Part shown: piece by piece, positions 36,016-48,360 of the stretch
Position numbering within the stretch: the stretch's first letter is position 1
Layout of the letters: every line of letters begins with the position of its first letter
Source: Sabethes cyaneus
Lineage: Eukaryota; Arthropoda; Insecta; Diptera; Culicidae
Assembly (NCBI RefSeq): GCF_943734655.1
Contig: NC_071354.1
Coordinates: forward strand, 140,230,642 to 140,294,641
Direction of reading: 5' to 3'
DNA length: 64,000 bases
The notes under the pieces: generated by a model
Told to the model about the DNA's origin: nothing
Database searches by the model: none
Seen by the model: only the letters and a program-made list of their open reading frames with translations
Translations under genes and position numbers: made by a program

Positions 36016-36874
36016 GAATAAAATTGTATTTTAGCTCTGAAGGTTCCTTTAGCTTTAGCTACGCAAAATACAATGAATTGCGAGCCTAATAAATGTGCTA
36101 TAAATTTTCAAGCTATCATCTATTTTTTCTCTGTTTGCCCTTTATATCTTACTCTACCGTTACGATACTTCAAGCTTTTAATTTGACGACTTTCTTCTAC
36201 CATTTCGTTATGACAACATATTCAAATATCTGACTTCACCACATACTAAAGGTTACATTGGATTGTTACCGCTAGGGCCACTTGGGACTTACTGAGATTG
36301 TTTGAAATTGTTAAATAGAGTTAATTTTTCCAAAACCTTTCTGACGAAACGTTTACAAAAGTGTGCTTTCTTTCTATGCTTAATTTTCATTCATTCGGTT
36401 GATTGTCGCCTTTCCACAGCTTACATACAGAGTCGCATCATTCATACCAGGGATTAAATTAAACTATTGTACCAGATAGTTGCAACTACAGCTCGGTACC
36501 GGCAGATAGTTACTGCAGAATTTTTGATAAAAAGCTTAAATTGACCAAACTCAGATGGAATTTAAATGCAAATGAAGCTCCTTCTATCATTCTTATATAA
36601 GTTGAAGATAATGTAATAATTCCGGTAAGGGACAGAACATGGGTGTGAACATTATCGAAACGTAGAGTACAAAAGAATAAAACCAAACTAGTATAACAGG
36701 CTGTTTTAAGCTTACTGAAAGGAACTAATATTATTTTATTAAAAATTTGCTATTTCCTTGCATTGAAACTTTCACATACCAAAAAATGGGTTTACTATAT
36801 CTTTTCGCTTTTGTATTTATCATTTTTAATTACTTTCAGGACTAGGTACTTAGAAACCTAGACCAAACCTCGTG
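36016..36874. other. AT-rich non-coding stretch
   Basis: Nothing recognised. Confidence 0.4.
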
Positions 36875-37240
36875 TTTTTAGTCTTGACCTTGAAATGCGG
36901 TCAAGCATATTATATATATTAATGTTTTTCGAAACGGTGGTTCTACAATTGATGAAGGGACGGTAGGGGAAAGTAATGAATTTTTTTTGAATTGTGGTAG
37001 CTACGCTTAACAAGTAGTCGTTGTGACTCCTACCTTTTGTCCAATGCTGGAAGGTGCATAGATTGAACCAAGCTATAAGCTGAGATTATAACCGGATTCG
37101 AACCCACAACACCCGGTGTGGCTCGCATGTGTGGCAGGACATGTGGCTCGCTGGTACCCATGTACCTTTGAATCACAGAAGTGCTGGACCTAGTCCAGCG
37201 TTAGACAAGTGTCATAACTCAAAGCCAACTGGGAGGCCCA
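36875..37240 (-). mobile_element. tRNA-derived SINE, family D copy 1
   Basis: On minus this carries GTGGGTTCGAATCCGG (B box), the body CTTGGTTCAA..GCACCTTCCAGCATTGGAC, and a 3' end containing CTACCGTCCCTTCATC and AATTGTAGAACC. It matches 47360-47765. Confidence 0.7.
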
Positions 37241-39925
37241 TAGCTGGTGTTACATTAAATTTACTTTTTACTCACATAACTTGGAAACACACTGTTTAGG
37301 AAGTTGTTAGATTCATCGTGGCGATAATCCTTCATACCATTTTATACAACATGCTCGATCTCAATTTACCGTGTGCCCTGAATCGGTACTATCCAATTGC
37401 AAAAAAACATATATACCCGCGCCTGAGACGTAAACTCTGAACTCGAAGAGATTATTTTTCTTTTTAAAGCAAGAACCGACTAATCGTGCATTCCAAGCTG
37501 TCCAAGCTGATAATGCCATGACAACTCTGACATACATTACATTTTTCCCGCATCACATCATCATTAGAACGGAAGCAACTACTTCCGGTCATCGTCGTAA
37601 TCATCTCCCTAGCACGCTGCTGGAAGTTTATAACATCTTACGTTTGCTCAACTCTCGATTTCAGCTATTGGTCGTGAGTGGTGTTTTTCCTCCCTCGGCT
37701 GCCCGTTTGAAATGTTTGCTCTTATCAACGATTGAGCGAACGTTTGCTTTCTATAGTACAAGCACTTATAATACAAATAAATTTTTGCTGCGCCTTACGG
37801 CTGCTGCCAAAGCCGATTTTCTTCTGGATCTTGTTGTTTTACTCGCCGTCGTTACCATCAAATCAGTAGGTATAAATAAAAGTAGATTCTGGATGAACAC
37901 GTTGTTTGCTTCCTGTTTTCTAAAAATCAGCTGATAAATAAGTGACTTTCTTTGGCTTTTGCGCGTACGTAGTAGATTAGTAACGAGTATTTTTTTAGAT
38001 AGAGAAATGTAGCATAATACCGAAAGCGCAAATCTATTCACAAAATGTGCTCAAATTGATGTAAATGTTTGTTACGCCACACACAGCATTTGCAAATATG
38101 ACTAACATTCAAGTGATTCCTTTCGGTAATTTATATGCCACAAGATGAATAATTGACAGCAGTATGCATAAAAGCTTCGAACGAACACCTGTTAGCACAT
38201 ACGGCTACGGCTACGAGCACGTCATATTGTCTACTACACTATACTATACTATACAGTAGCAAATCTAGTATAGTCCGCGCAGGTTTATATATGATTATAA
38301 TGATAAAATAATAATAACAATAAAAATAACAATAATAGATGTAATAATAATGATACTAATCATCGTATACTCTATCAACTGCGCGTAGCCCACTCGATAC
38401 GGGCTCAGGTAATTGCGAAGAAAGAATAAATTGGCTGTGATTAATACCACGAATGTTACCGTAGAATAGGGTAAATTCGGTTAGATACAACTATTTCGCT
38501 TCGCCAAATGTTACCTATCGTCGTCAAATACGATCATACGAGTACGGGTTCGGGGCGCTGTAATTTTTACTGTCACCTCTCGATATACCACTAACCACGA
38601 ACGGAATAAGCCGCCAACCAGGGAGTGTCCTTTTTTAAGCGACGACAACCCACCAGTGTAGATTGATGACGTTAGCTCGATTCACGTTGTCCGTGAACGG
38701 AATCGACAAAAACTGCAACCAGAGCTTATGTGCAACTTGTGTGTTAGATTGTTTGTGTTGAACATATTTCAGTAACAGCGTACCTTTGTGTTCATTTGCT
38801 ATGCTGTGCACTTTTATAACCACACAGAGCCGCAAAGTATTCGATCGATCAGAACAAAGCCTTAAAATATCGTCGAATGAGCATTGTTCAATACAGTTGA
38901 TGTTGTTTCATACCGTGGTGGATTTTTTTTCATTATTCTATATAGACATGCTGAATATGAAATTTTAATAAGATGCTTCCACAAGCTTGCGTTTATGTCC
39001 AAGGTAAAATATGAACTTGCAAAATTTACATTACGTTTGTCAGGCTGCATCCCAAAAAACTTAGGGTACGGTCTTCAAACCTCTTCCTTTAAGAGGACTC
39101 TTTAGTCTCGAATATATTCGACGGATGTAATCCGGGAGTTCAGAAACATTGTTTCGTAAATTGGAAACTACACCTTGCCTGAATAATCAAATCAACAATA
39201 AATACGTTCCCTATATCTTTTTAAACTGTTGATAACTTCTATTTGCTCTGACTTGTAGGGAATTAGTAACAGATAATTCGGCAAATTAATAAGTTGCCTA
39301 TAATTTCCCAAAAAACAAAATTCGAAATCTATGCAATGCAATGTTATTTATAATGCAATTAATAGATCTAAATTAACGACTTTAATTGGCAAAATCAGAA
39401 GCACTTTTGTTCTATTTAACTTGAGCATTTGTTACAAATTGCCTGCTTTGTCAGATTATTGGCTTTGAAAAAGTCTATTCTAGCAGAATACCCATTAAAA
39501 ATGGGGGAAGGAAAAAGAGCAGAAGTAGAAACAGAAAGACAGGGAATACTATGGAAAATAAAACCAACAAAATTGTGTTTGAAACTATTAAACCTTATCG
39601 CGCTGGTAATAAACAATATAATCTGGGATCCTAAGGTCTAGGAAATGTTTTCGGTGGCTTGTTTAGAAGTTTTGTAATCACAATGACAGTATGTAAGATC
39701 CGGTTTTGAATCAACATAAAACCTCACATTATTATCGAGATGAAAAATTCGTTTGTTCATATTTTTGAAGTGAGTACAGCGTGTATTGAACAGGCACTTT
39801 GCTCATAATTTATGTAGAGGAACCAAATAAACATACCTATATAGAAGCAAAATTAGTTGGTTCGTGTGGTGAGTCTTATCACGAGGACGGGAATAGGGCT
39901 CTCTTTCCTAAATTACAAAATGTTC
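37241..39925. other. Non-coding stretch with AAT microsatellite
   Basis: A plus ORF of 138 codons (37518-37934) is unrecognised. An AAT/AAC-rich microsatellite lies at about 38287-38362, preceded by a TATAC-type run near 38240. No gene is supported. Confidence 0.35.
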
Positions 39926-42720
39926 ACTTACATTATCAATAAGCAATTAAATCGGTTTTCGACTCGGGGTCATAATCCACATCCCTAGTGTTACTGCCAC
40001 TGACGATGATACTGATGGAGATGGAGATAATGTTGCTTCTAGTGCCGATCGTAGTGTCGCTGATAATGATGTAGTGTGACGGGATAACGCAATTTTTGAC
40101 ACGGTGCATCCAATATTAATCCAAGTTTTGCTCATAAACACCAGATACATGATTTGCCACAGGAAAAGGGGGGCAAACGAATTCACGTAGCTCTTTTGCA
40201 CGTTCACACTTGCACTATTTCTTCATTATACCTTGCTTCTTTTCTGTGCAGATTTATTTAGCGTTGTTATTGCTACTTTTATAAATTTTGTATGTTGTTT
40301 CACTTCTCTGCTTTTTCTAACTGAATTTGACATTTACATTTGATTCACTTCACATCACTTTTTGATTGCCTGTTTGGCTTCACTTATTCTTACTGTTGTG
40401 CATCAAATTCCACTCCCATTTGTTTTCACTTGCTCGGCAAAACGGAAGAATTTTTTTCTTGTGATTTTTTTCTCTCTTATACTGATGTTTTCATTCATGA
40501 AATCATTCAATCACTTCGAAGAAAAATCTTTTCTTTTTGGAATTCCGACAACAATACCTTCGTTGCGCTTTGTTTTCGTAGCTTTCTGTTGTATTTTAAA
40601 TATAAATATATTTTCGTATTTTTACGCCTTATTTTTTCTTCATGCTCTTTTTCGGTTACCAGAAAAAAATATGAACAAAAATAAATCACTTTTCAAAACA
40701 TTTTCTTCACTCGCTGTATGCTGTGGCCGTTTGCGTATTTTCGGAGCACTTTTCATGCTTTTGCTGGTATATCGTTGGTGCTGCGGCTCCTAATATCGCT
40801 GTTACTGCTGACGACCGCAACGACGGCGACGACGACGTTGTCGACGGTGTTGTTTTTCTGCCGCTGCCGCTGATCTGACGGCAATGGCGATGACGACCAA
40901 CAAGAAGACGGCCGCGACGTTGTTCTCTGTGGTACATCTGCCGTTGCTGTGGTATCTGTGGCTATGAATTGCTTTGCAGCAGTGTGCGTATCGCGGCGCG
41001 TACTATTCTGCATGAAAATGCTGCCGCGTCGCAACCGCTGAGATTGCTGCCGAGCTCTCTTCCTGCGTTCGATGAACAACTTACTAAAATTTTTATTTGC
41101 CAATATTATATTGTCACATTATACACAGTTGCGAGTGTAAAATCCGAAAGGGAAAACTGATCACAAATCACAATCCCGATTAAACTATCCGCTGGTATGC
41201 CTGTTTCAACTATTTTAGTTCGTTCAGAACTTATATTCGAACTTATCACTTCCTGCCGCAGATTCGGTACATCCCGTTTCTCGTTGCAGTCGGTGGAGGT
41301 TAATTTTCTCTCCACTCACTTCATTCAACTTACTTTTCCCGAAATTCGTTCACCAGCGCGCACTATTTCTCGCATCGCACACTCTTTCTCGTTGTTTGAC
41401 CGAGCGCTTTTTCCTTTTCTTGCGTTTTCCGTGTGTGTGCTATACGTATACACAATGATAATTATAGTAATTTTTCTTTAATTCACAAAAAAAACCTACT
41501 ATGCGACGTTATGAATACAGTCCGTCTACGATCAAAGCTCTTAAACGACTGATAAATAATTTCGTTTCAATTCGTATATTTAGAAAACGTCATGCGCAGT
41601 CAGAGGGGAGGGCGTTTCCGAGGTATTTCGTTCGGTTTGTATTCGGCTGCAGCAAGTTGGCTCTGTGTGCATGGCAGGAAACTGTATCCGATAGAGGTTG
41701 TCCTACACAAACATGTGGCAGTATAGGTAAGTACCCCACGCAGGTATGAGTGATTTCATTCAATCAAGAGCATGTGTGGGTGCGTTCGGGTTTCATCGGT
41801 TTCCGCACTCATACCCTCGCAACCAGCCCACGAAGTTGACTTCGGGTGCCTAACCCGATACAACAATGCCACGCAGCGGGCAAATTCGTTACTACTGAAA
41901 AGGTTTTTATGAATGAAAACCACGGCCATAATGAATGGAGTATCGAAACGAAAACCAAATGTGACTGTATCCTGTCTCGCTTCCACTCACTCAGGCTCGA
42001 TGATCTTGCTGCCGTCGCCACGTCGTCGCACACTCAGTTCTCCTTCGCTGGTCGTTGTTTCTTTCCACTTAGCGCTGACACTGCCGTGACCATTTCTAGA
42101 CCTGCACGACTCGCCACACAGCCACATTTTTATTTTAATTCATTCGATTTACCATTCAATGTTCCGTTTCATTCACACAACTAGTACTTGGCACGAGGGC
42201 AATTTTTGCGCGCGCATGATCTTTGTATCTTTCTTTCTCTTTCACGCATATTGTAAAAGGTGTCGTTGGTTGCCATTCTCTATGCTCCGAACCGGAGATG
42301 GTTGTCTGGCTTATTGCTTGGCTCGGTGCTGTGTGCTACACATTACAGCTAAGCGCTTACGACATCAACGAACCGGGGGATCGGCCAGCAGCGGAAAAGT
42401 GCCTCAACGAGGGATAGACAGTTTGCCGGTGTGTGTTCTTTGCGTTTGCTTTTTATGTGCAAGGCTGCTGCCGCTGCTGCTGCTACTGCCACGAACGTAA
42501 GATCATGCACGAACAGAGCTTATGGAGCTACTGTTGCTATCAACAAGAACGGCCGCGTAAACGACAGAAATTATCATATTCAACATTCCATAAATACCTC
42601 CTCGATAGGATTGTTAGGACTCGATAGTCAAGCTGACGATGTATTTGACTTGCTCTTCTATTATATTACTCCACAATCATTCACGGCCAGCAAGGAGATA
42701 ACGTGAATGTCTGTTTTTGT
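39926..42720 (-). promoter_or_regulatory. Candidate promoter/first-exon region, possibly sprouty
   Basis: This is the longest TE-free, GC-richer stretch upstream of sprouty, with CGA/CAG-type triplet clusters (40800-40940, 42465-42490) usual for developmental-gene leaders. On minus a consensus donor GTAAGTGA starts at about 39925, preceded by coding-like or leader-like sequence. Initiator-like TCAGT motifs occur on minus near 41158 and 41551. It would suit a distal sprouty exon spliced about 31 kb to the acceptor at 8504. An unrelated gene on either strand is equally possible from sequence alone. Confidence 0.25.
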
Positions 42721-43082
42721 CTACCGATTGCATTGCCTTGTTTGCATTTTAGTAAATCATTATTTTTCCTGTCCATTTAAGCTCTAATACTTTCGATTTC
42801 ACAAAATCAGGAGTGACTTGCGATTAGAGCGTAGCTAGCAACATGTAAACAGAGAGCAATATCACTTTGAAATGTGCAAGTTCAATTTTCCAATCGTAAT
42901 TTAAATGGAAATGAAGAAAATCGAGTTTATTGCCATATACACATACGAAGAATAAACCTGTCTTACTACAGTTCCTCAACAATACTGTATTAAATTTGCG
43001 CATTTAAGGGTTAAAATCTGCGCATTTATAATTTCACCTGCAAATGATAACCGTTGAACCGAGTTAACTGCCCGTTAACGAT
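42721..43082. other. Non-coding stretch
   Basis: Nothing recognised. Confidence 0.4.
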
Positions 43083-44076
43083 ACGCCGAATTGGAGAGTG
43101 ATGATCAACGACCTTGTATGTGTATGTAGGACAAGAGAGCCTGGGCTAACTTCCTAGCCTGTGAAGGCGAAACCGCCACCGCCAATGATGATATCCGTTT
43201 GTTGTACAATATTTCTCGACGCCTTAGTGGTGCCAGGTTAATACTAAGATGTCACTAAGAGACAGAGCTAGGCACAAATTTTCCACATGATTGTGAGGAA
43301 CGTGCTGCTCGAGCCAAACATGCTGAAGAGACAGAGCTGGTCAATTCCTAATTAACCGTACAGAATAGTCTAAGCAATAGATTGAACATTTTGAACAACT
43401 CTTTCGAGTGTTAAATGTCGTAGACCAACAAAACCAGCAGCGCATGACGCCAATAGTTCGTCACACCAACTCTGAGGTGCTATCACTGGATGAAATTGAA
43501 GCAGCCATCGTAAGTATGAAATCCAACGGAGGCCCAGGGATTGGCTGCATTTCAATCGAGATGGTCAAAGCTAACCTATTTTTGTCAGCCCAGATGATGC
43601 ATCAGATATTTAGCAATACATGAGAAACCGCAATTTTTCCGATGGACTGCATGCTGGGCATATTAGTCAAAGTCCCTAAAAAAGGAGACCCAACTAAATA
43701 CGGAAACTGGCGTGGCATCACGTTGCTTTGTATTACTCTTAAAGTTCTCTGTAGGGTAATCCTCAACCGGATCCAGGAGCAGATTGACGTTACTCTCTGG
43801 CGGTAGCAAGCTGGATTTCGTGTTCCCCGATCATGTGTAGACCATGTCACAACATTCCGCATTATATTGAAGCAGATCAACGAATTCCATGACTCTCGTC
43901 TCTGTAATAGTACTCTGTAAAGGTGTAAAGGTGTAAAGGTGTAAAGGTGGTGTAAGACAAAGCTGCATCTTCTTACCGCTGCTGTTTCTCATCATTATGA
44001 ATAAGATACTAGTTAGAGCAAGTGACAGTTGACCAAATCGAAGATTACCTTGGAATGATCTAACGATGGAGCAGCT

Positions 44077-44434
44077 ACCCAGCCAGCACCACATCGTATA
44101 TCAATAACCGAACATTATCGTAAATAATTGTTAACAAATTCGAAATCGTAACTAAAGCTTAATAAAGTCCGTTCAAGTTGATTTTCAGTCGTATATAATG
44201 ATTATAGCTGACAAACATACGATATTCAGGACAGAATCGTATAGCAGTACGGAGCGGGTCGGGCTTAATCGAATATTATCGTATATCATTACTTATATCG
44301 CTTAAACGCGTATGTTTATTCCTCATCACGTATATCGCCTCCAAAATACCACGGATATGCCAATTATGCGCATCAAATACCACTTATTAGCGTGTATATA
44401 TGAACGTAATGCTGATTTTTAACTAAAGCTAACG
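44077..44434. mobile_element. MITE-like insertion in LINE 1
   Basis: The homologous LINE at 60838 is continuous across this point, so about 358 bp are inserted here. The insert starts CCCAGCCAGCACC after GCTA and is followed by GCTA again, consistent with a short target duplication. The interior is rich in CGTATATC blocks in both orientations. It has no ORF. Confidence 0.55.
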
Positions 44435-44461
44435 AGCTAAATGACCTCGATCTAGTTGACG

Positions 44462-44664
44462 ACATGCCGCCCAGTTATCTTACGTGTACGATGCTGGTCT
44501 AACAAAAGCCAGTTGACGGATGTACGAATCTCGGCTGGTGGTGTAGCTAGAGTCAGTAGGATCTTTACACTAGTCGCGTAATTGTCATGTACTCTAATAA
44601 CCGGCTGCGAACCCCAAGTCTTAAAGATTATAACCTAAGGGCCAAGGCTTTGCTTTTTTCAGCC
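44462..44664 (-). mobile_element. SINE-like repeat, family A copy 3, in LINE 1
   Basis: This is inserted between LINE codons that are adjacent in the copy at 60850. Flanks are GACGACAT (left) and GGCGACAT (right), a likely 8-bp target duplication with one change. On minus it carries the shared blocks ATTAGAGTACATGACAATTACG and CCTACTGACTCTAGCTACACC in part. Confidence 0.6.
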
Positions 44665-44904
44665 GGCGACATTATCTTGCTTACACAACGCCGAATCGAT
44701 ATGTAGAGTAAGTTAGATGACCACTCTGAGAGCTCCCAGACAGTAGGTCTCACAGTCAATGTAAACAACAATTTAATGCAACCCTCAATCGATTTACGAT
44801 GTTCGCTGAAGCCGGCATAAGTATAAAATCACATTACTGAAACCGAGGGTAGATTAGAGCCTTAAAGAGTCAAAGTTTAGTTTGAAACCTCAGACACCTG
44901 GTTT

Positions 44905-45991
44905 TTAATCTGAGTGATCGTAACGAAGGATATATATTACCACATTGTTTGATGTGAAAAAATCCCATTCCAAGTTACGCTGAATTCCTAGACTGACAAC
45001 TTCATTTTTGTTATTATGCAGCAATATGTTAGATGTATTTCTATTACGATTTATGAAAGTAGCTTGCGTTTTTTGAGCATTTAAAATCAAACTATTTTCA
45101 TGGGTATGAAATGGGGAAGGCAAACAAGAAAGCGACCAATATAGCTCTTGCCATCTCAAGCCCCTACCTACCGCCTCCAGGCGGTCATACCCGGTCATAC
45201 GAGTTGATGCGTGGTTCCTGGCTGCCTGATTAGTGATTTCAAAACTGCGATTCTGGGCAGATGGCTGAGCCACTCGGCCAGGTAAGCCTAATATGTTGTA
45301 TACTAATGATTTGTTTTGTTTTAGTTCATCAAGCACTTCCTACTGTACTTCGGCTGTGACAAATTTCAATATTGCACATGGATATCAGAAGGAAAAATTA
45401 AATTATTTATTGGATATTAAATGTCTTGATGGAAACTTAAATGAAGCAATTATGCTATACTGGGTACAAGAAATACCTGTGAAGATTGCGTGAGTTTTTG
45501 CGCATCCTCTTAAAGTAGGTGTTCAACTAACGTACCCATTTCTAAAATCGTAAGGACATGGCCAGGTGTATGATATACTTACGGGTACACCATATCAGCC
45601 ACCCATGGTGTGTACAGTTGTCTATTCTATACTATGCTATGCTATTTAAAATCAAACTATTTTCATTGGACCAACTGGCAATATTTGCCAAACCGTCATT
45701 AATAAGATTTTCTATTTCTTCTTTCGTTTTGTTAGTACAATCGAAATACATTTGGACATCGTCGGCAAAAAGATGCACCGTAAAATTCCTTAGCTTGAAA
45801 GGTAAATCATTTATGTACAATGAGAATAGAAAACGGCCTAAAATAGACCCTTGCGGAACGCTAGAGCTAATTGGCAATAAAGTCGAAAAACAATCACTTA
45901 TCCAATTTAATTCTTCTGCGTATGTATTGTATACTATGTATGTATACGGGTCATTCCACGTCAAGTGTCCGAGTGCCATGTAATCGACCAT
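44905..45991 (-). mobile_element. LINE RT remnant split by a 542-bp insertion
   Basis: On minus the RT reads SSSVPQGSILGRFLFSLYIND (motif B'), then VHLFADDVQMYF, the intact catalytic FADD motif, then a thumb region through IASWSNENSLILN. It resumes beyond the insertion as NAQKTQATFINRNRN...SLGIQRNLEWD, the usual LGV/LD connection block. This is a Jockey- or CR1-like RT; both ends are missing. Confidence 0.8.
45102..45643 (-). mobile_element. Retro-insertion with 23-bp target duplication
   Basis: The same 23 bp (starting ATTTAAAATCAAAC) is present at 45079-45101 and 45644-45666, bracketing 542 bp. On minus a tRNA-Ser/Leu-like A box TGGCCGAGTGG lies at 45280-45270, followed by a SINE body ending CATTTCATACCC at 45102, also seen at 19205. 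About 350 bp at the other side (45290-45643) is unrelated to that SINE and ends in a TATGC repeat. It contains a plus ORF (45293-45493) and is possibly transduced DNA. Confidence 0.75.
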
Positions 45992-46792
45992 CTTGGATTT
46001 GAACCAAATTTTGTCAGATTGCTCGTTTCAGGTCAGCAAGAAAGAATCCTAAGTTTGGTGCCGATTGGACGTTCCCTCGATTAATGAGAGTACCTCCATT
46101 TTTAATGAAAAGACACTCCAGAGGCGAATACCAAATAGGCAAAATCTCTATATAAAAAAAATAAATAAATAAATAAAAAGACACGTTTTTGTCAAATCCT
46201 CTTATTTTCTTTTGCTTATATCTCTGGAAATACTAGGTTTAGAAAGACTATTTTATCATGTTTCCAAAAGAAATTGTCCAAAGAATCACACAAATATTTT
46301 TAAAATCGATTTGAAAACTAAATTTGCATTTTTCTCTCAATGAGTAATTTCATACGAAATGCATCACCTGATTGGGATAAATGCCCACAGTTGTAGACGT
46401 AGTCAATCAAACTTTGATAGCACACTGATACGACATAGCATAAAATAAAAACGGGCAACACCACAATAGATCAAAATAATGGTCGCAATGGTAAGTCCCA
46501 ACTCGTGAAAAAAAAACATCGGCAAAATCAATACTTTTCTCTTCTTGTAATTGCTGAAACCTTTTTCCATTCGAACATTTTTCCTTCATGTTTTGTATAC
46601 GTTCACTGAATTCGCTAATTATGTTACTGTATTAGGGCATCAAACTCACTTTAGTTGATCTAACGGCATCTGTTTTCAGAATAGTTTGCGTAATTAAGCT
46701 TCTTTGAGTCTATGAGCTCCTGAATTTCCTCAAATGAATATTCCGATATAATACCCGCGTTTGCGAAAGTTTTCGTCGATTGATCGATGTCA
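45992..46792. other. Non-coding stretch
   Basis: An AAAT microsatellite lies at about 46147-46178. Otherwise nothing recognised. Confidence 0.4.
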
Positions 46793-47345
46793 CTAATGCC
46801 ACTGATGGTACAGTAGTAATATTTTAAATATTTGATACTTCAGGTCCTCAAAGTCATATATTTTTGTAAATAAAGGCTTTATTTTGAATTTTAGTTTTAG
46901 AAGTTGTTTACCCATACATACAGAACGCAACAAATAATCTATTGAATCGCTTTTTGCCTGGATAACACGCTTCAAACGCTTTTTGAAGTCGTTACATGCG
47001 GCACGTACTACTCCCATCGGAATGTCATCCCATATTTTGTTGACAACTAATTTAAATTCATCCAAATTATGATATTTATAATCCTTGACCTTCTGGTGTA
47101 TGTATCCCCATATACACAAATCCAGAGGTTCATATCAGGAGAACTTGGAAGCCATTCCTTTTTCGATTTGAAATTCGTCAGATTGGCTTTGGCAGGATTG
47201 GCAGGAGCTCCATTCTGTTGAAAGCAGTAATATTTTTCACCATACATTCTCCGAACGTCAGACATCAAATTTTGTTTTAAGACCATTTATAGGTAGTATT
47301 TTTCATTTACTTCCACACCCTTTTTAATAATGTTATTAGTTTGAT
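46793..47345 (-). mobile_element. Dead mariner/Tc1-type transposase fragment
   Basis: On minus the C-terminal half of a DDE transposase is visible: GVEVNEKYYL; VRRMYGEKYYCFQQNGAPANPAK (normally QQDGAPAH, so the second catalytic Asp is Asn and the His is lost); EWLPSSPDMN (the SPDLN block); then after a shift IWGYIHQKVKDYKYHNLDEFK and IPMGVVRAACNDFKKRLKRVI, the usual helical C-terminus. Stops and frame shifts make it inactive. No inverted terminal repeats were found. Confidence 0.85.
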
Positions 47346-47359
47346 TGTATTAAGTGTAT

Positions 47360-47765
47360 ATAGACTAATCTCAAGTTTTTTAGTTCTGACCTCGAAATGC
47401 GGTCATACATATATATTAATATTTTTTTGAAACGATGGTTCTACAATTAATGAAGGGACGGTAGGGGAAAGAAATGAAAATTTTTGGTCCAGCGCCTCTA
47501 TGGTTCAAAGGTACAAGTACCAGCGAACCACGTGCCCTGGCGAGTGTTGTGGGTTCGAATCCGGTTATAATCTCAGATTATAGCTTGGTTCAATTCATGC
47601 ACCTTCCAGCATTGGACAAAAGGTAGGTGTCAAAATGACTACTTGTCAAGCGTAGCTACCAATATCCCCTCCCTCCTTCCCTTTCCGCTCTTCCCCTCCT
47701 TCACCAAAAATTTTCATTTCTTTCCCGTCCCTCCATCAATTGTAGAACCGTCGTTTCAAAAATAA
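47360..47765 (+). mobile_element. Head-to-head SINE family D copies
   Basis: The plus segment at about 47485-47765 is a tRNA-derived SINE: A-box-like TGGTTCAAAGG, B box GGGTTCGAATCC near 47550, a body shared with 36875-37240, and a 3' end CCATCAATTGTAGAACC. Directly before it, 47360-47483 is the 3' part of another copy in reverse orientation, producing 55-bp inverted ends that mimic a TIR element. Confidence 0.65.
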
Positions 47766-48360
47766 TATTAATTAATTGTATATGCCGTTGCAAGCATAAA
47801 ATGATTTTTGTTCGAATATATATATGTCACACTGTAGGTATAATTTTTAAATTTCCGGCAATATCATTGTTCGTTGAACGAGATAGAAACCGCTAGTCTA
47901 TGAACGCGTTAATGACAAATTTAACATTTTATGATTTTATGTTGGATATAATGAATATCCCATCATTATCGATTTCTGAATAATATTATTCGTAAGATTT
48001 GGCACATATGTCGTGTACGTAGTGTTCTCAAGAGTCCGAAGACATCTAATTTTGTAAGTTGTTGTTACTTAGTTACATTGTTGTTGAACTTAAGTCATAA
48101 AAAACTATTTCAAGAACTCAAGACGACTGGAAGCTCATCGTCGCGTCTATATAATTGACGAGTTTAATTCTGAGAGAGCAACATTTCCATTCTGATTATA
48201 TTGATACTAAACCGAAATTAATAATTTCCAAACTCAACTCAAATGATAAACTTTGGGCCTTACCAATGTTCCAAAGAATATTTATGTTAAATCAACAATC
48301 AAAAGCTGATGAAACCGTGCGCAGCTGGCATGTAGAATTTGAGACTCCTCCATACCTCTG
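47766..48360. other. AT-rich non-coding stretch
   Basis: Nothing recognised. Confidence 0.4.

Larger units (their letters stand above)
43083..44890 (+). mobile_element. LINE remnant 1 with two insertions
   Basis: A non-LTR reverse transcriptase (APE/RTE-like type) is recognisable in pieces: a NISRRLSGAR linker; IEAAIVSMKSNGGPGIGCISIEMVK; KKGDPTKYGNWRGITLL; QAGFRVPRSCVDHVTTFR; and, after the insertions, AGDIILLTQRRIDM, the eroded FADD motif, followed by LTVN. Stops occur throughout and the catalytic DD has become GD. A fourfold GTGTAAAGG array sits at 43914-43950. The same family recurs at 60500-61555. Confidence 0.8.

Noticed and set aside
40753..41103. 116-codon minus ORF in the candidate promoter region
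   Set aside because: Rich in Arg, Ser and Val from triplet repeats with no domain; more like leader DNA than a protein.
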